From assembly GCA_029248755.1 (NCBI GenBank), contig JAQWIR010000019.1, positions 1 to 64,000 on the forward strand: DNA of 64,000 nucleotides, written 5' to 3'. The translations under genes and the position numbers were made by a program. Positions 18,062-29,574 of the stretch are shown in pieces (the first letter of the stretch is position 1; the number at the start of each line of letters is the position of its first letter). The notes below the pieces were generated by a model. The model did not search any database. It saw only the letters and a list, made by a program, of their open reading frames with translations, and was not told where the DNA came from. The stretch comes from Porticoccaceae bacterium (GTDB lineage Bacteria; Pseudomonadota; Gammaproteobacteria; Pseudomonadales; Porticoccaceae).

Positions 18062-18937
18062 TTAATGAGTTGCCTGCCAAATTTGAATTGCTTGTTTTGT
18101 CTCTTTTACGTCGTGAACTCTCAAAATCACAGAGCCTCCGACCGAAAAGATTTTTTGTGCCGCCAAGAGCGCCATTGTAACACTTCCAATTAATCTATCA
18201 TTCACTTCTGTATTTATTAATTGTCCAATCATGGATTTTCTAGATAACCCTACCACTATAGGATGGTTTTGCTCTGCCAGTTGAGTTAACCCTGAAAACA
18301 ACGCTAAATTATGCTCAAGGGTTTTACCAAAACCAAATCCTGGGTCTAATAGTATTTGATCGCCAGGAATACCTGATACTATACATTGTAATTTTCGTCG
18401 GTCTAAAAAGTTGATTACATCACTAACAACATCTTGATATTGAGGATTATGTTGCATTGATTTTGGATCATTCTGCATATGCATTAGACAAACCGGCAAG
18501 CCTGTTTCCACAGCGGCATCTAATGCGCCTTCGCGCCTTAGGGCTCTTACGTCATTAATCAAATGAGCACCTGCCCTATCAGCTTCAAGCATCACTTCTG
18601 GAGAGCTTGTGTCCACAGAAAAAATTGCATCAAATCTTTTCGATAATAATTCTAAGACCGGTATTACGCGGTCAAGTTCCTGTTGAACTGTTATTGGAGT
18701 CGCGCCTGGGCGTGTAGACTCCCCCCCAAGATCAATAATATTGGCACCTTGAGCAATCATAGCCTCGACTACATGCAATACTTTGTCTTTATCTATTTCT
18801 TTTTGGGTAAAGAGCTGGCCTCCATCCGAGAACGAATCAGGCGTGATATTTAGCACCGCCATTATTGCAGGGCTGGAGAGATTGAGGGTTTTATCACCGC
18901 ATTTAAGGAACTTGGAATGGCGCTGTGTTTTTGACAT
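18062..18937 (-). CDS. folP: Dihydropteroate synthase
   Basis: Joins para-aminobenzoate and pterin pyrophosphate in folate synthesis; the sulfonamide target. The 291-residue TIM barrel has NITPDSFSDGG (about 31-41), DLGGESTRPGA (about 68-78), the SVDTSSPEVM, LINDVRALR and LMHMQNDPKSMQ loops, DPGFGFGKTLEHN and the C-terminal RVHDVKETKQAI, which are the conserved pterin and phosphate contacts. It is downstream of ftsH as in E. coli and Pseudomonas. Confidence 0.97.
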   Translation of the reverse strand: MSKTQRHSKFLKCGDKTLNLSSPAIMAVLNITPDSFSDGGQLFTQKEIDKDKVLHVVEAMIAQGANIIDLGGESTRPGATPITVQQELDRVIPVLELLSKRFDAIFSVDTSSPEVMLEADRAGAHLINDVRALRREGALDAAVETGLPVCLMHMQNDPKSMQHNPQYQDVVSDVINFLDRRKLQCIVSGIPGDQILLDPGFGFGKTLEHNLALFSGLTQLAEQNHPIVVGLSRKSMIGQLINTEVNDRLIGSVTMALLAAQKIFSVGGSVILRVHDVKETKQAIQIWQATH

Positions 18938-18949
18938 GGCTTAGAAGAT

Positions 18950-18979
18950 AACACCAAGCCACCTAAATGGCTCGGTGTT
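18950..18979. terminator. Hairpin between ftsH and folP
   Basis: AACACC-A-AGCCA (18950-18961), loop CCTAAA, TGGCT-C-GGTGTT (18968-18979). The best T run follows on the plus strand, while ftsH and folP are transcribed from the minus strand, where only TTATC follows. It may be an attenuator or mRNA processing site rather than a full terminator. Confidence 0.45.
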
Positions 18980-18994
18980 TTTACTATTATAAGA

Positions 18995-20908
18995 TTAGAC
19001 GCCTTCTACAGCATCACCCACATTAGGTTTTTTAGGTGCGGCTTTTTTTGCGCTTGAAGCTCCATCGGAAGGACCTGCATCATTGTCATCCCATTGGTGG
19101 GGCGGTCGAACTTTCCGCCTTGCCATTAGATCATCTACCTGATCAGCATCAATGGTTTCATATTCCATTAGCGCATCTTTCATGGCCTCTAAAATATCAC
19201 GATTATCTTCGAGTAATTTTTCGGCAGTACTGTAAGCGTTATTAAGAATATCGCGAACTTCTTGGTCAATTTCTCTTGAGGTATCCTCAGAATAATGGGT
19301 ATTTCCACCACCCGGCGCTTGAGATTCATCTTCACCGTATAAAATTGGACCCATTTTTTCTGTGAGACCCCATTTGGTGACCATATTTCTGGCCAACTGG
19401 GTTGCCCGTTCAATATCATTTGAAGCACCGGTAGTCACACCATCAATACCACCAATCAATTCTTCTGCAATTCGCCCACCAAAGAGGCTGCATATCATAC
19501 TTATCAATTGCCGACGACTTGAGCTGTATTTGTCTTCTTCAGGTAGATACTGGGTCACCCCCAAAGCCCGACCGCGCGGAATAATCGAAACCTTATGCAC
19601 CGGATCATGCTCTGGCACCAAGCGACCAATAATTGCATGACCGGCCTCGTGATAGGCAGTATTCATTTTTTCTTTCTCTGACATCACCATGGAGCGTCTT
19701 TCGGCGCCCATCATGATTTTATCTCGCGCCTTCTCAAATTCTTCCATAGTGACTAGGCGACGATTAGCACGGGCAGAAAATAGCGCAGCTTCATTGACCA
19801 GATTAGCTAGATCCGCACCAGAGAACCCCGGGGTTCCTCGAGCCAAAATACCTAAATCAATTGATTCATCCAAGGGCACTTTACGCGCATGTACTTTAAG
19901 AATTTGTTCACGACCACGAATATCTGGCAAGCTGACATACACCTGACGATCGAATCGCCCGGGACGCAACAAGGCTTTATCAAGCACATCAGGGCGGTTA
20001 GTTGCGGCAATCACAATAACCCCCTCATTGCCTTCAAAACCATCCATCTCAACCAGTAGCTGATTTAATGTTTGCTCACGCTCATCGTTACCGCCTCCAT
20101 AGCCACCTCCACGATGACGGCCTACGGCATCAATTTCGTCAATAAAAATGATACAAGGCGCTTGTTTTTTGACCTGCTCAAACATATCGCGAACGCGGGA
20201 TGCACCGACACCGACAAACATTTCTACAAAATCAGAACCTGAAATTGAGAAGAATGGTACCTTGGCTTCACCCGCAATCGCTTTGGCTAATAATGTCTTA
20301 CCTGTTCCTGGAGGGCCTACCATCAGTATGCCCTTGGGGATTCGACCGCCAAGTCGCTGAAATTTACTGGGGTCGCTTAAAAACTCAACTAACTCACCCA
20401 CATCTTCTTTAGCTTCATCAACACCAGCCACGTCAGAAAAAGTGGTTTTAATTTGATCTCCCGCTAGTAGTTTGGCTTTACTTTTACCAAAGCTCATAGG
20501 GCCACCTCGGCCACCACCACCACCTTGCATTTGACGCATAAAAAACATAAAAATTGCAAGAATTAACAGAATAGGGAATGCAGCAATGAGTAATTGAGAA
20601 AACACGCTGGGGGTTTCTGGTAGCTTACCGACAATTTTCACATTGTAGTTAACCAAGTCCTTAATAAGACCGTCATCCTTAATGGCTGGCGGTATTACTG
20701 TGGTGAACTTACTTCCATCGACACGCTCTCCTTCGATGGTTAACCCATTGTTAACAACAGTAGCCACTCGTTCATTTTGAACTTCCAGAATAAAATCCGA
20801 GTAACTGAGATCATTGACCTCGGTTTTAGGTGTAAAGCTATTGAATACCGACATCAAAATACCTGCCAGCACCAGCCAAATTAGTATATTCTTTAAAAAA
20901 TCATTCAA
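18995..20908 (-). CDS. ftsH: ATP-dependent zinc metalloprotease FtsH
   Basis: Membrane AAA+ protease that degrades sigma32, LpxC and damaged membrane proteins. The 637-residue product has membrane segments at about 6-24 and 103-123 flanking a periplasmic domain, Walker A GPPGTGKT (198-205), Walker [18 protein letters not shown] (about 250-265), the SRH region [21 protein letters not shown] and the zinc site HEAGH (about 420). The C-terminal tail is Lys/Pro/Ala-rich. It follows rlmE by 13 bp as in the rlmE-ftsH operon of E. coli. Confidence 0.98.
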   Translation of the reverse strand: MNDFLKNILIWLVLAGILMSVFNSFTPKTEVNDLSYSDFILEVQNERVATVVNNGLTIEGERVDGSKFTTVIPPAIKDDGLIKDLVNYNVKIVGKLPETPSVFSQLLIAAFPILLILAIFMFFMRQMQGGGGGRGGPMSFGKSKAKLLAGDQIKTTFSDVAGVDEAKEDVGELVEFLSDPSKFQRLGGRIPKGILMVGPPGTGKTLLAKAIAGEAKVPFFSISGSDFVEMFVGVGASRVRDMFEQVKKQAPCIIFIDEIDAVGRHRGGGYGGGNDEREQTLNQLLVEMDGFEGNEGVIVIAATNRPDVLDKALLRPGRFDRQVYVSLPDIRGREQILKVHARKVPLDESIDLGILARGTPGFSGADLANLVNEAALFSARANRRLVTMEEFEKARDKIMMGAERRSMVMSEKEKMNTAYHEAGHAIIGRLVPEHDPVHKVSIIPRGRALGVTQYLPEEDKYSSSRRQLISMICSLFGGRIAEELIGGIDGVTTGASNDIERATQLARNMVTKWGLTEKMGPILYGEDESQAPGGGNTHYSEDTSREIDQEVRDILNNAYSTAEKLLEDNRDILEAMKDALMEYETIDADQVDDLMARRKVRPPHQWDDNDAGPSDGASSAKKAAPKKPNVGDAVEGV

Positions 20909-20921
20909 ACCATCAACCTCA

Positions 20922-21542
20922 TTAGTTTTGTTGCAGGCCCTTTGCCACTAGGTAAACTTCACGTGATTTTGACCTAGATGCATCTGGCTTTTTAAGACTT
21001 ACAATATTAAACACCTTTCTAGTATTACGCACAAATTCGTCAAATCCCTCACCTTGAAATAATTTAGCAATAAAAATTCCGTCTTTATTAAGCACTTGTT
21101 GCGCTAAATCTACCGCCAACTCTGCCAGATAGACAACTGCTGGCTGATCAACTGCCTTCATACCTGTTAAGTTGGGGGCCATATCTGAAATTACAAGGTC
21201 TACTGGTTTATTTCCTATTTTTTCTAATAATTCGGCCAGTATTTTTTCTTCGGTAAAATCACCCTGGATAAACTCTACACCTGCAATGGGATTCATTGGC
21301 AGAATATCTACCGCGACTACCGCTCCTTTGTGACCTACCTTTTTTATCGCCACCTGAGACCATCCTCCGGGCGCCGAACCAAGATCTACCACAGTCATCG
21401 CTGGTTTAATCATTCGAGCTTTTTCGACAATCTCTAGTAGTTTGTAACTCGCTCTGGAGCGATAGCCATCTCGCTGAGACTGAACAACGTAGGGATCTTT
21501 GACATGCTGTTTGATCCAGGTGCGATTTTTTGATTTCGCCAT
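20922..21542 (-). CDS. rlmE: 23S rRNA (U2552) 2'-O-methyltransferase RlmE
   Basis: Methylates U2552 in the 23S A loop late in 50S assembly. The start is ATG at 21542, giving 206 residues beginning [19 protein letters not shown]; a longer frame to 21659 would run into the divergent yhbY and is not used. The SAM motif [11 protein letters not shown] is at 53-63, and the K-D-K-E catalytic tetrad is visible as SYKLLE (Lys34), [15 protein letters not shown] and SREVYLVA. Upstream of ftsH. Confidence 0.97.
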   Translation of the reverse strand: MAKSKNRTWIKQHVKDPYVVQSQRDGYRSRASYKLLEIVEKARMIKPAMTVVDLGSAPGGWSQVAIKKVGHKGAVVAVDILPMNPIAGVEFIQGDFTEEKILAELLEKIGNKPVDLVISDMAPNLTGMKAVDQPAVVYLAELAVDLAQQVLNKDGIFIAKLFQGEGFDEFVRNTRKVFNIVSLKKPDASRSKSREVYLVAKGLQQN

Positions 21543-21591
21543 AGAGAAATTTTCGCTAAAATAGGCTGTATTGATAATTAGGTATTGTACT

Positions 21592-21894
21592 ATGACAACT
21601 TCATCTGCGGATAAGAAATATTTACGCTCTTTAGGGCACCAATTAAAGCCTGTAGTCACGGTAGCTGGAAATGGCTTAACGGAGACTGTTTTAGCGGAAC
21701 TTGATCGCGCACTGGGCGATCATGAATTAATTAAAGTAAAACTAGCTGTTGGCGATAGAGATGCTAAAAAAGCGACTATAGATAAAATTTGTCTAGAATC
21801 TAAAGCGCAACTTATTCAATCGATTGGGCATATGATTTTACTTTTCCGAAAAGCCGAAAAGCCGAACCCTAAACTTTCTAATCTTTTACGTTAG
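21592..21894 (+). CDS. yhbY: YhbY family RNA-binding (CRM domain) protein
   Basis: The 100-residue CRM-domain protein associates with pre-50S particles. It starts at ATG 21592 (TTSSADKKYLRSLGHQLKPV); an in-frame TTG seven codons upstream lacks support. The conserved core is LGHQLKPVVTVAGNGLTETVLAELDRAL and DHELIKVKLAVGDRD, and the end is KPNPKLSNLLR. It is divergent from rlmE with a 49 bp gap, the same arrangement as E. coli yhbY and rlmE. Confidence 0.94.
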   Translation: MTTSSADKKYLRSLGHQLKPVVTVAGNGLTETVLAELDRALGDHELIKVKLAVGDRDAKKATIDKICLESKAQLIQSIGHMILLFRKAEKPNPKLSNLLR

Positions 21895-22012
21895 TCATTT
21901 TCGATTTCCTTAATAATTACCCTTGACCAAGAATGAGCAATAGCACTTTAATAGCGCTATTATTAAAACTTGTTTATGCGTTGCAAAAAAAATATTTAGG
22001 TTAAAGAAGATA

Positions 22013-23143
22013 ATGGCTAAAAATCAGGGTTTGAGATTAGCAATAGATTTTATTCGACTGCCGGTTATTACTGGGCTAGCAGTTGCTGCATTGTTATTAT
22101 TGGTTTTTCCAGAGTTTCGCGGCGACTCTATTAGGGCCAACCCAGCATTGAATGAATCTGGCGGGTCTGGCCCTGTCTCCTACGCTCAAGCGGTAAAAAA
22201 AGCAGCCCCATCAGTGGTTAACATCTACACTAAAACCAAAGTTAAGCGCAATGCCCATCGACTATCAAGGCATCCCTTTTTTAAACGAATGTATAAACAA
22301 CAGCCAGAGCGGGTTGAGGGTTCTCTGGGTTCTGGTGTGATTATTGATAAAACTGGATTTATAGTGACTAGTTTTCATGTTGTAGATTCTGTTGACGAAA
22401 TATTGATTCTTCTTTATGACGGCAGGGAACTACCGGCAAAAATCGTTGGAACTGACCCTGAAACCGATTTAGCTGTCTTAAAAATTGATACGGACAACCT
22501 ACAAGAAATTCAATTTGGCGACCCTAATAAAGCTGAAATTGGCGATGTTGTTTTAGCCATTGGCAACCCATTTGGTATGGGACAAACAGTAACACAGGGC
22601 ATTGTGAGCGCGACCCAACGCAATGGATTAAATCTCAATAATCTTGAAAACTATATTCAAACAGATGCCGATATTAACCCAGGCAATTCTGGCGGCGCTT
22701 TAATTGATGCTTATGGCAACTTATTGGGAATCAATGCGGCAATTTTAAATAACGAGAAATCCGATGGTATTGGCTTTGCAATTCCAGCTGATGAAGTAGA
22801 AAAAGTTCTCGCGCACATTATAGAATATGGCAGAGTTGTTAGAGGCTGGTTGGGTGTGGAGGCTATAGAGGTCACTCAAACCCTGGCTAAAAAGCTCTCT
22901 CTTGATCTTTCTAATGGTTTATTGGTGACGGCAACTGTTGAGGATGGCCCTACTGAACAAGCGGGAATTTTACCTGGCGATATAGTGACATCAATTAACG
23001 GCCTATCGGTAACCGATCGTCACCGCAGCATTAGTCAAATCGCTGAAATTTTTCCCGGACAACCGATAGAGCTTATTATTTTAAGAAACCAACAGTTGCT
23101 AACTATTACTGCAATTGCTGGTGAACGTCCCGCTACTAACTAG
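22013..23143 (+). CDS. algW: Membrane-anchored periplasmic serine protease, DegS/AlgW type
   Basis: The 376-residue protein has one N-terminal membrane anchor (about 15-33), a trypsin-like protease domain with triad His122 (TSFHVVDS), Asp152 (PETDLAVLKI) and Ser226 (NPGNSGGAL), and a single PDZ domain (about 265-370). The anchor and single PDZ identify the DegS/AlgW class, which senses misfolded outer-membrane proteins and starts cleavage of the anti-sigma factor RseA/MucA, rather than DegP/DegQ. The gene lies next to hisC as algW does in Pseudomonas. It converges on hisC with 5 bp between stop codons. The substrate is inferred from the family. Confidence 0.92.
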   Translation: MAKNQGLRLAIDFIRLPVITGLAVAALLLLVFPEFRGDSIRANPALNESGGSGPVSYAQAVKKAAPSVVNIYTKTKVKRNAHRLSRHPFFKRMYKQQPERVEGSLGSGVIIDKTGFIVTSFHVVDSVDEILILLYDGRELPAKIVGTDPETDLAVLKIDTDNLQEIQFGDPNKAEIGDVVLAIGNPFGMGQTVTQGIVSATQRNGLNLNNLENYIQTDADINPGNSGGALIDAYGNLLGINAAILNNEKSDGIGFAIPADEVEKVLAHIIEYGRVVRGWLGVEAIEVTQTLAKKLSLDLSNGLLVTATVEDGPTEQAGILPGDIVTSINGLSVTDRHRSISQIAEIFPGQPIELIILRNQQLLTITAIAGERPATN

Positions 23144-23148
23144 ACTAA

Positions 23149-24210
23149 TTAGAGTATCTGCTTTAGACATTCTATCAATAGAGTATTTTGCGCGTCTGTA
23201 CCTATGGTTATTCTTAAAAATTGATCAATTCTTGGCTTAGCGAAATATCGAACAATAATCCCTTTTTCCCTGAGACTTTGGGCCAATAGATCCGCTTTAT
23301 TTTGTGGATGACGTACCAAGACAAAGTTAGACTTGGAGGGTAACACCTCAAAACCAAGACTCTGCAATTTGTCGACTACACGCTCTCTTTCACTGATAAC
23401 TTTTTGCCTAGTATTTTCGAAATATTGTGTATCATCAAAGGCTGCAATGGCTGCCGCAATCTGCAAATGCCCTAGGGGATAGGAATTAAAGCTATTTTTG
23501 ATTCGATTCAGGCCCTCAATTAAATGCTCCGACCCCATAGCATAACCAACTCTCATTCCAGCTAGAGAGCGAGATTTTGACATGGTTTGTACCACCAGCA
23601 AATTATCATATTGATCAATAAGTGAAGCCGCTGTTTGACCACCGAAATCTATATAGGCTTCATCAACCACAACCACTGTGTCAGTATTTTTTTGCAATAG
23701 ACTTTCTATAGCATCTAATCCGAGCAATAGACCGGTTGGCGCGTTTGGATTGGGGAAAATAATGCCGCCATTTGCACGCTGGAAACTATCTAAATCAATC
23801 GAAAAGTCGTCAGCCAGTGGAATTTTTTCATAATGTATTCCATACAGTTGGCAAAATACGGGATAAAAACTGTAGCTAATATCTGGGAACAGTAATGGTC
23901 CTTTTTCTGGGTGGCTCAGAAGACCGTTAAATATATGAGCCAATACTTCGTCTGAACCATTACCCACAAACACCTGTGCCGCGGATAATTGGAAATATTC
24001 GGCTATTTTGCACTTGAGTTGGTCTGCCTCTGGCGGCGGATAAAGTCGCAAGCGATCATCGGCGGCCTCTGAAATTGCAGTAATAACTGCTGGAGAGGGT
24101 CCATAAGGATTTTCGTTGGTATTTAACTTTGTGATATTGCTAATCTGCGGCTGCTCACCCGGACTGTATGGGTCTAGATCTTTAACAAAATCACTCCAGT
24201 AGCTACTCAT
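23149..24210 (-). CDS. hisC: Histidinol-phosphate aminotransferase
   Basis: PLP enzyme of histidine synthesis, converting imidazole acetol phosphate to histidinol phosphate. The 353-residue product has the fold I aminotransferase pattern: [16 protein letters not shown] near the N-terminus, [24 protein letters not shown] with the Asp that contacts the PLP pyridine, the Schiff-base Lys in [15 protein letters not shown] (about 212) and the C-terminal FLRITIGTD. It follows hisD by 18 bp; last gene of hisG-hisD-hisC. Confidence 0.97.
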   Translation of the reverse strand: MSSYWSDFVKDLDPYSPGEQPQISNITKLNTNENPYGPSPAVITAISEAADDRLRLYPPPEADQLKCKIAEYFQLSAAQVFVGNGSDEVLAHIFNGLLSHPEKGPLLFPDISYSFYPVFCQLYGIHYEKIPLADDFSIDLDSFQRANGGIIFPNPNAPTGLLLGLDAIESLLQKNTDTVVVVDEAYIDFGGQTAASLIDQYDNLLVVQTMSKSRSLAGMRVGYAMGSEHLIEGLNRIKNSFNSYPLGHLQIAAAIAAFDDTQYFENTRQKVISERERVVDKLQSLGFEVLPSKSNFVLVRHPQNKADLLAQSLREKGIIVRYFAKPRIDQFLRITIGTDAQNTLLIECLKQIL

Positions 24211-24228
24211 AATAATCGCTCTATTGGG

Positions 24229-25536
24229 TTATTTTATAATGCGGTATTCTGCCGATTTTGCGTGGGCAGTTAAATCTTCGCCTCTACCCAGAACAGAGGC
24301 AACTTTACCTAACTCTGATGCGCCCTCAGGGGAACAATAGATAAGCGAGCTACGCTTTTGAAAATCATACACGCTTAGTGGCGATGAAAATCTTGCAGTC
24401 GCTGAGGTTGGCAAGACATGGCTTGGTCCTGCAGAGTAGTCACCTACCGCTTCTGCTGTGTGGCGACCCATAAAAATGGCACCGGCATGACGTATGTCTG
24501 ACAACCAAGATTCAGGATCATCAACCGATAACTCTAGGTGCTCTGGCGCAATACGATTACTTAGCATAATGGCTTCTTCTTTATCTGCCACTTCAATGAG
24601 CGCGCCTCTATTAGCTAGAGATTGAGCAATAATATCTTTACGCTCCATTTCAGGAAGAAGTTTTGCAATGCTTTGATAAACTGCGTCCAAATGCGAGGCA
24701 TCCCAACTGATTAAAATAGATTGGGCGTTTTCATCATGCTCTGCCTGAGAGAATAGGTCCATGGCAATCCAATCTGGGTCGGTTTTTCCATCACAGATTA
24801 TAAGAATCTCTGTTGGCCCTGCTACCATATCAAGACCTACGGCACCAAATACCATACGTTTGGCGGTGGCAACATAGATATTGCCGGGGCCGACAATTTT
24901 ATCTACTTTGGGTATGCTTTGGGTTCCATAGGCCATAGCTGCAACTGCTTGAGCGCCACCCACTGTATACACCTTATCAACCCCGGCAATCGCGGCGGCG
25001 GCTAATACAATTGGATTTAACTCATCATCCGGTGCTGGCACTGCCATAATCACTTCTTCTACACCGGCAATTCGAGCGGGTATGCAGCTCATTAATACTG
25101 ATGATGGATAACTGGCTTTACCACCAGGAACATAAAGCCCCACCCTTTCTAAAGGAGTAACACGCTGACCAAGAATGGTGCCATTAGGCTCTTGATATTG
25201 CCAAGAATCTTGAATTTGATGCTGATGATAATCGCTAATTCTTTGAGCGGCTGTTTCTAGTGCGGTGCGTGTTTCGGTCTCAATATTTGCTAGAGCCGCT
25301 TCAAGTTGTGCAGAGTCTACACATAGCTGCTCCATTGATTTGACCGAGCGACGATCAAACTGATTGCTAAAATCTATAAGCGCTTGATCACCAGTAGAGC
25401 GAACCTGCTGGATAATCTCTGCTACACGCTCTTCAATATTGGCATCTGAAACAGTATTCCAAGCGATCAGCTTATCAAGCGTGGGAAGAAAATCTACATC
25501 TGAAGTCGACAGTCTTTTGATTAATGGCGTGCTCAT
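24229..25536 (-). CDS. hisD: Histidinol dehydrogenase
   Basis: NAD- and zinc-dependent enzyme for the last two steps of histidine synthesis. The 435-residue product contains [14 protein letters not shown], the NAD-binding stretch [38 protein letters not shown], the zinc and catalytic stretch [25 protein letters not shown] and [13 protein letters not shown]. Its start codon overlaps the end of hisG at 25536, so the two are coupled. Confidence 0.98.
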   Translation of the reverse strand: MSTPLIKRLSTSDVDFLPTLDKLIAWNTVSDANIEERVAEIIQQVRSTGDQALIDFSNQFDRRSVKSMEQLCVDSAQLEAALANIETETRTALETAAQRISDYHQHQIQDSWQYQEPNGTILGQRVTPLERVGLYVPGGKASYPSSVLMSCIPARIAGVEEVIMAVPAPDDELNPIVLAAAAIAGVDKVYTVGGAQAVAAMAYGTQSIPKVDKIVGPGNIYVATAKRMVFGAVGLDMVAGPTEILIICDGKTDPDWIAMDLFSQAEHDENAQSILISWDASHLDAVYQSIAKLLPEMERKDIIAQSLANRGALIEVADKEEAIMLSNRIAPEHLELSVDDPESWLSDIRHAGAIFMGRHTAEAVGDYSAGPSHVLPTSATARFSSPLSVYDFQKRSSLIYCSPEGASELGKVASVLGRGEDLTAHAKSAEYRIIK

Positions 25537-26168
25537 TATTTGGCGCTCACCGCCTCTTCTAGGGCTGTTAAAATCTGTTTAATAACAGGGAACTTTGTTT
25601 TCATGGCTGCTTTATTAACGATTACTCTAGAACTAATATTCGCTATCATTTCTCGAGCTTCTAAACCGTTCGCTTTTAAGGTATTACCAGTATCCACAAT
25701 ATCCACAATTTCATCAGCTAAATCCATCACCGGAGCAAGCTCCATGGCACCATATAATTTAATTAGATCAATTTGTCGTCCCTGTTGAGCATAATATTCT
25801 CTGGCTACTTTGGTATATTTAGTGGCTACACGCAAGCGACCAACGTCTCGCTGATAACCCACCGGCGCCGCAGTCATTAGGCGGCATTTAGCAATCCCTA
25901 AATCCACTGGCTCATAATAACCATCGCCTTGATGCTCAAGTAACCCGTCTTTTCCAGCTATTCCTATATCAGCCTTGCCAAATTGAACGTAAGTAGGCAC
26001 ATCTGACCCTCTTAGTATAAGGAGTCTAATATTATCTTTGGTGGTCGGAAAAAGTAGTTTTCGACTGGTAAATACATCATCCAGAGGCTCAAGGCCAATC
26101 TGCTTTAACAGTGGCAATGTCTCTTTTAAGATGCGCCCCTTGGTGAGGGCTATAGTAATTTGTGTCAT
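25536..26168 (-). CDS. hisG: ATP phosphoribosyltransferase, short form
   Basis: First and feedback-controlled step of histidine synthesis, joining ATP and PRPP. The 210-residue product lacks the C-terminal ACT-like regulatory domain of the approximately 300-residue E. coli form. It contains the family signature [18 protein letters not shown] (PRPP-binding loop) and [15 protein letters not shown] at the N-terminus. Short HisG enzymes work as hetero-octamers with the regulatory HisZ subunit, so a hisZ gene is expected elsewhere; none is in this window. Placed after murA as in Pseudomonas. Confidence 0.96.
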   Translation of the reverse strand: MTQITIALTKGRILKETLPLLKQIGLEPLDDVFTSRKLLFPTTKDNIRLLILRGSDVPTYVQFGKADIGIAGKDGLLEHQGDGYYEPVDLGIAKCRLMTAAPVGYQRDVGRLRVATKYTKVAREYYAQQGRQIDLIKLYGAMELAPVMDLADEIVDIVDTGNTLKANGLEAREMIANISSRVIVNKAAMKTKFPVIKQILTALEEAVSAK

Positions 26169-26189
26169 AAAACTAATACTTTCTTTTGG

Positions 26190-27521
<1,332 letters not shown>

Positions 27522-27761
27522 TTATGCTAACTTTTGCCACTCTTGCCGCGAATAAGTCTTCATATTTACCGCATGAATAACACCAGATGCAATATGCTCT
27601 TGCAGCACAGCATAAACTAACTGTTGGCGTTGGACTGTTCGCTTACCATCAAAAATATCGCCAACGGCTATTATATTGACATGACTGCCATCGACTTCCA
27701 CTTTAATGTCACATTCAACCAACTGCGCTTCAAGAATTGACTTAACGTCATTTGCATTCAT
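27522..27761 (-). CDS. ibaG: BolA family protein IbaG
   Basis: The 79-residue BolA/IbaG protein has the conserved core VYAVLQEHIASGVIHAVNMKTYS. IbaG proteins form complexes with monothiol glutaredoxins carrying iron-sulfur clusters, and E. coli ibaG (yrbA) responds to acid stress. It lies directly upstream of murA, its standard partner. The mlaC gene precedes it by 20 bp, where relatives usually have mlaB. Confidence 0.93.
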   Translation of the reverse strand: MNANDVKSILEAQLVECDIKVEVDGSHVNIIAVGDIFDGKRTVQRQQLVYAVLQEHIASGVIHAVNMKTYSRQEWQKLA

Positions 27762-27781
27762 TTAATTAGTCCTTAATTTTT

Positions 27782-28402
27782 TTATTCAACATTTGTGGCC
27801 CAGCCAGAAATGACTGCATCAAAATCCCCAGACATCTGCTGTACTGATTGGGAGAATTGATTGCGGAAAATATCGCGTAAATTTATACCGCTGATAGTCA
27901 TGTTAATCACCATCCACTCACCTGTTTTTTTGCGAGCCATGGAGTATCTAAGTGGAAATTTATTACCTGAACTTACAATTTCTTGCTGCAAAATAAGGGT
28001 TTTCTGTCCCTTTTTCAGCGGCGAACGATTAATCAGCACAATCTGTTGATTACCATAATTAATTAACCCCCGCCCATAAGTTTCGATAAGACCTTGGCGA
28101 AATTTTTCGGCAAACAACAATCTTTGTTGTTTTGTGATATTGGCTCTATATTGCCCCATCACTTTTTTAGCAATATAGTTAAAATCCACTGTATTAATCA
28201 GAAGATCGGAAATTGCTTCAAAATACTGTTTTTCGTTTTTCGGATAGTCTTTCTGGTGCAGGCTAATGATACTAATTAGCTCTTGGGTAATTTTTTCAAT
28301 TTTTTCGTAGGGATCTTCAGCTTTACTGGCGGCAAATGAAGCTGGCAATAGAATCAGGGTAATTATTGTACCGAGAACAAAGCTATTTTTTAGAAATTTC
28401 AT
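27782..28402 (-). CDS. mlaC: Phospholipid-binding periplasmic protein MlaC
   Basis: Periplasmic lipid shuttle of the Mla pathway that keeps outer-membrane lipid asymmetry. A signal peptide is clear (MKFLKNSFVLGTIITLILLPASFAAS, cleavage about residue 25). The mature part has MlaC/Ttg2D features: helix-rich VDFNYIAKKVMGQYRANITKQQ, YGRGLINYGNQQIVLIN and WMVINMTISGINLRDIFRNQF. I chose ATG 28402 because TTGGA lies just before it; an in-frame ATG at 28411 would add MLE. The partners mlaF, mlaE, mlaD and mlaB are absent from this locus. Confidence 0.88.
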   Translation of the reverse strand: MKFLKNSFVLGTIITLILLPASFAASKAEDPYEKIEKITQELISIISLHQKDYPKNEKQYFEAISDLLINTVDFNYIAKKVMGQYRANITKQQRLLFAEKFRQGLIETYGRGLINYGNQQIVLINRSPLKKGQKTLILQQEIVSSGNKFPLRYSMARKKTGEWMVINMTISGINLRDIFRNQFSQSVQQMSGDFDAVISGWATNVE

Positions 28403-28533
28403 TTCCAACATCCACTGTAACAGCCAAAAAATATTGAGGCTTTAATTAAATTTTCTACTGACATAAGAGACTACTCACTATACCATTCTGGGTTTATTGA
28501 ATAAACAACCTACTAAGCGTTGCCAGAATATTT

Positions 28534-29508
28534 ATGATGTCATTATACCTACCTATTGGCGCACTTGTCGCTGGCATGCTCGGCCTTATTTGGGGTGCCG
28601 ATAGATTTGTTGCAGGAAGTGCGAGTCTGGCGCGATCCATAGGAATATCGTCTCTGATTGTAGGATTAACCATTGTGTCCATAGGCACATCTGCTCCTGA
28701 GATTATTATTTCTATTAATGCTGCCTTAAAAGGGTCTGGCGATTTAGCTGTGGGTAACGCAATTGGCTCAAATTTGGCCAATATTGGTCTGGTGCTAGGT
28801 ATTACATTGTTGATTGCACCTATACCTTTTAAAAAAAACCTGCTTAAAGAAGAGGGCTTGATTCTTTTACTGGTTACCGGTTTTTCCGGAATATGCTTAT
28901 ACAACAACTTTCTTGGAAGGGTTGAAAGCATTCTTCTTATTCTTTTAGTTATTCCTCTGTTAATGCTTGCGATAAAGTATAAAAAATCTCAAGCTGAATC
29001 ATCACAAGCCCAAGGGATAGCAACTCTGAGCAACAATAGCGCATTTTTTAGCTTCGTAATGGGTCTGGCAGTCTTGTTAGTTAGCGCTGAGTTCACAGTC
29101 TGGGGCGCTAAGTCTATTGCGCTAAGCATGGGTATTAGTGAATTAGTCATCGGCTTAACCGTTGTCGCTATAGGAACCAGCTTACCTGAATTAGCCGCTT
29201 CTGCTGTTAGCGCTCTTCGGGGTCAACATGATATTGCTATTGGAAACATTATTGGATCTAATCTTTTTAATTTACTTTTGGTTATGGGTGCCGCTGGAGC
29301 AATCTCGCCTATTGCTTTGGATAGTCAAGTATTTAACCGCGACTATATAGCCATGGCAGCATTAACCTTGCTAACATTTACATTTATGACTATGGCTGTT
29401 CGCCATAATCCCGACCATGCAAAATTACCTAAAACTATCGGAATAATTTTGCTTGCAGCTTATTGCCTTTACTACTTATTACTCTGGTACTCGACGACGG
29501 GCGGTTGA
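28534..29508 (+). CDS. yrbG: Calcium/sodium antiporter, YrbG family (CaCA superfamily)
   Basis: The 324-residue inner-membrane exchanger has about ten membrane segments in two inverted halves. Each half has the alpha-repeat: SLIVGLTIVSIGTSAPEIIIS with VGNAIGSNLANIGLVLG in the first, ELVIGLTVVAIGTSLPELAAS with IGNIIGSNLFNLLLVMG in the second, carrying the conserved Glu residues that bind cation. It stands first in the run leading to kdsD, as in E. coli (yrbG-kdsD-kdsC-lptC). It is divergent from mlaC with 131 bp between. Confidence 0.94.
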   Translation: MMSLYLPIGALVAGMLGLIWGADRFVAGSASLARSIGISSLIVGLTIVSIGTSAPEIIISINAALKGSGDLAVGNAIGSNLANIGLVLGITLLIAPIPFKKNLLKEEGLILLLVTGFSGICLYNNFLGRVESILLILLVIPLLMLAIKYKKSQAESSQAQGIATLSNNSAFFSFVMGLAVLLVSAEFTVWGAKSIALSMGISELVIGLTVVAIGTSLPELAASAVSALRGQHDIAIGNIIGSNLFNLLLVMGAAGAISPIALDSQVFNRDYIAMAALTLLTFTFMTMAVRHNPDHAKLPKTIGIILLAAYCLYYLLLWYSTTGG

Positions 29509-29574
29509 TGTTAAACACGAAATTGCTTTTTTGCCCTATAATGGCACATTGTAAGGAACGAAACTGAAAGCACT

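Noticed and set aside
21543-21659. N-terminal extension of rlmE
   Set aside because: The family starts at MAKSKNRTW (21542) and the extension overlaps the divergent yhbY gene.
28494-28931. 145-residue frame antisense to yrbG
   Set aside because: Shadow frame; the plus strand encodes a clear antiporter with both alpha-repeats.
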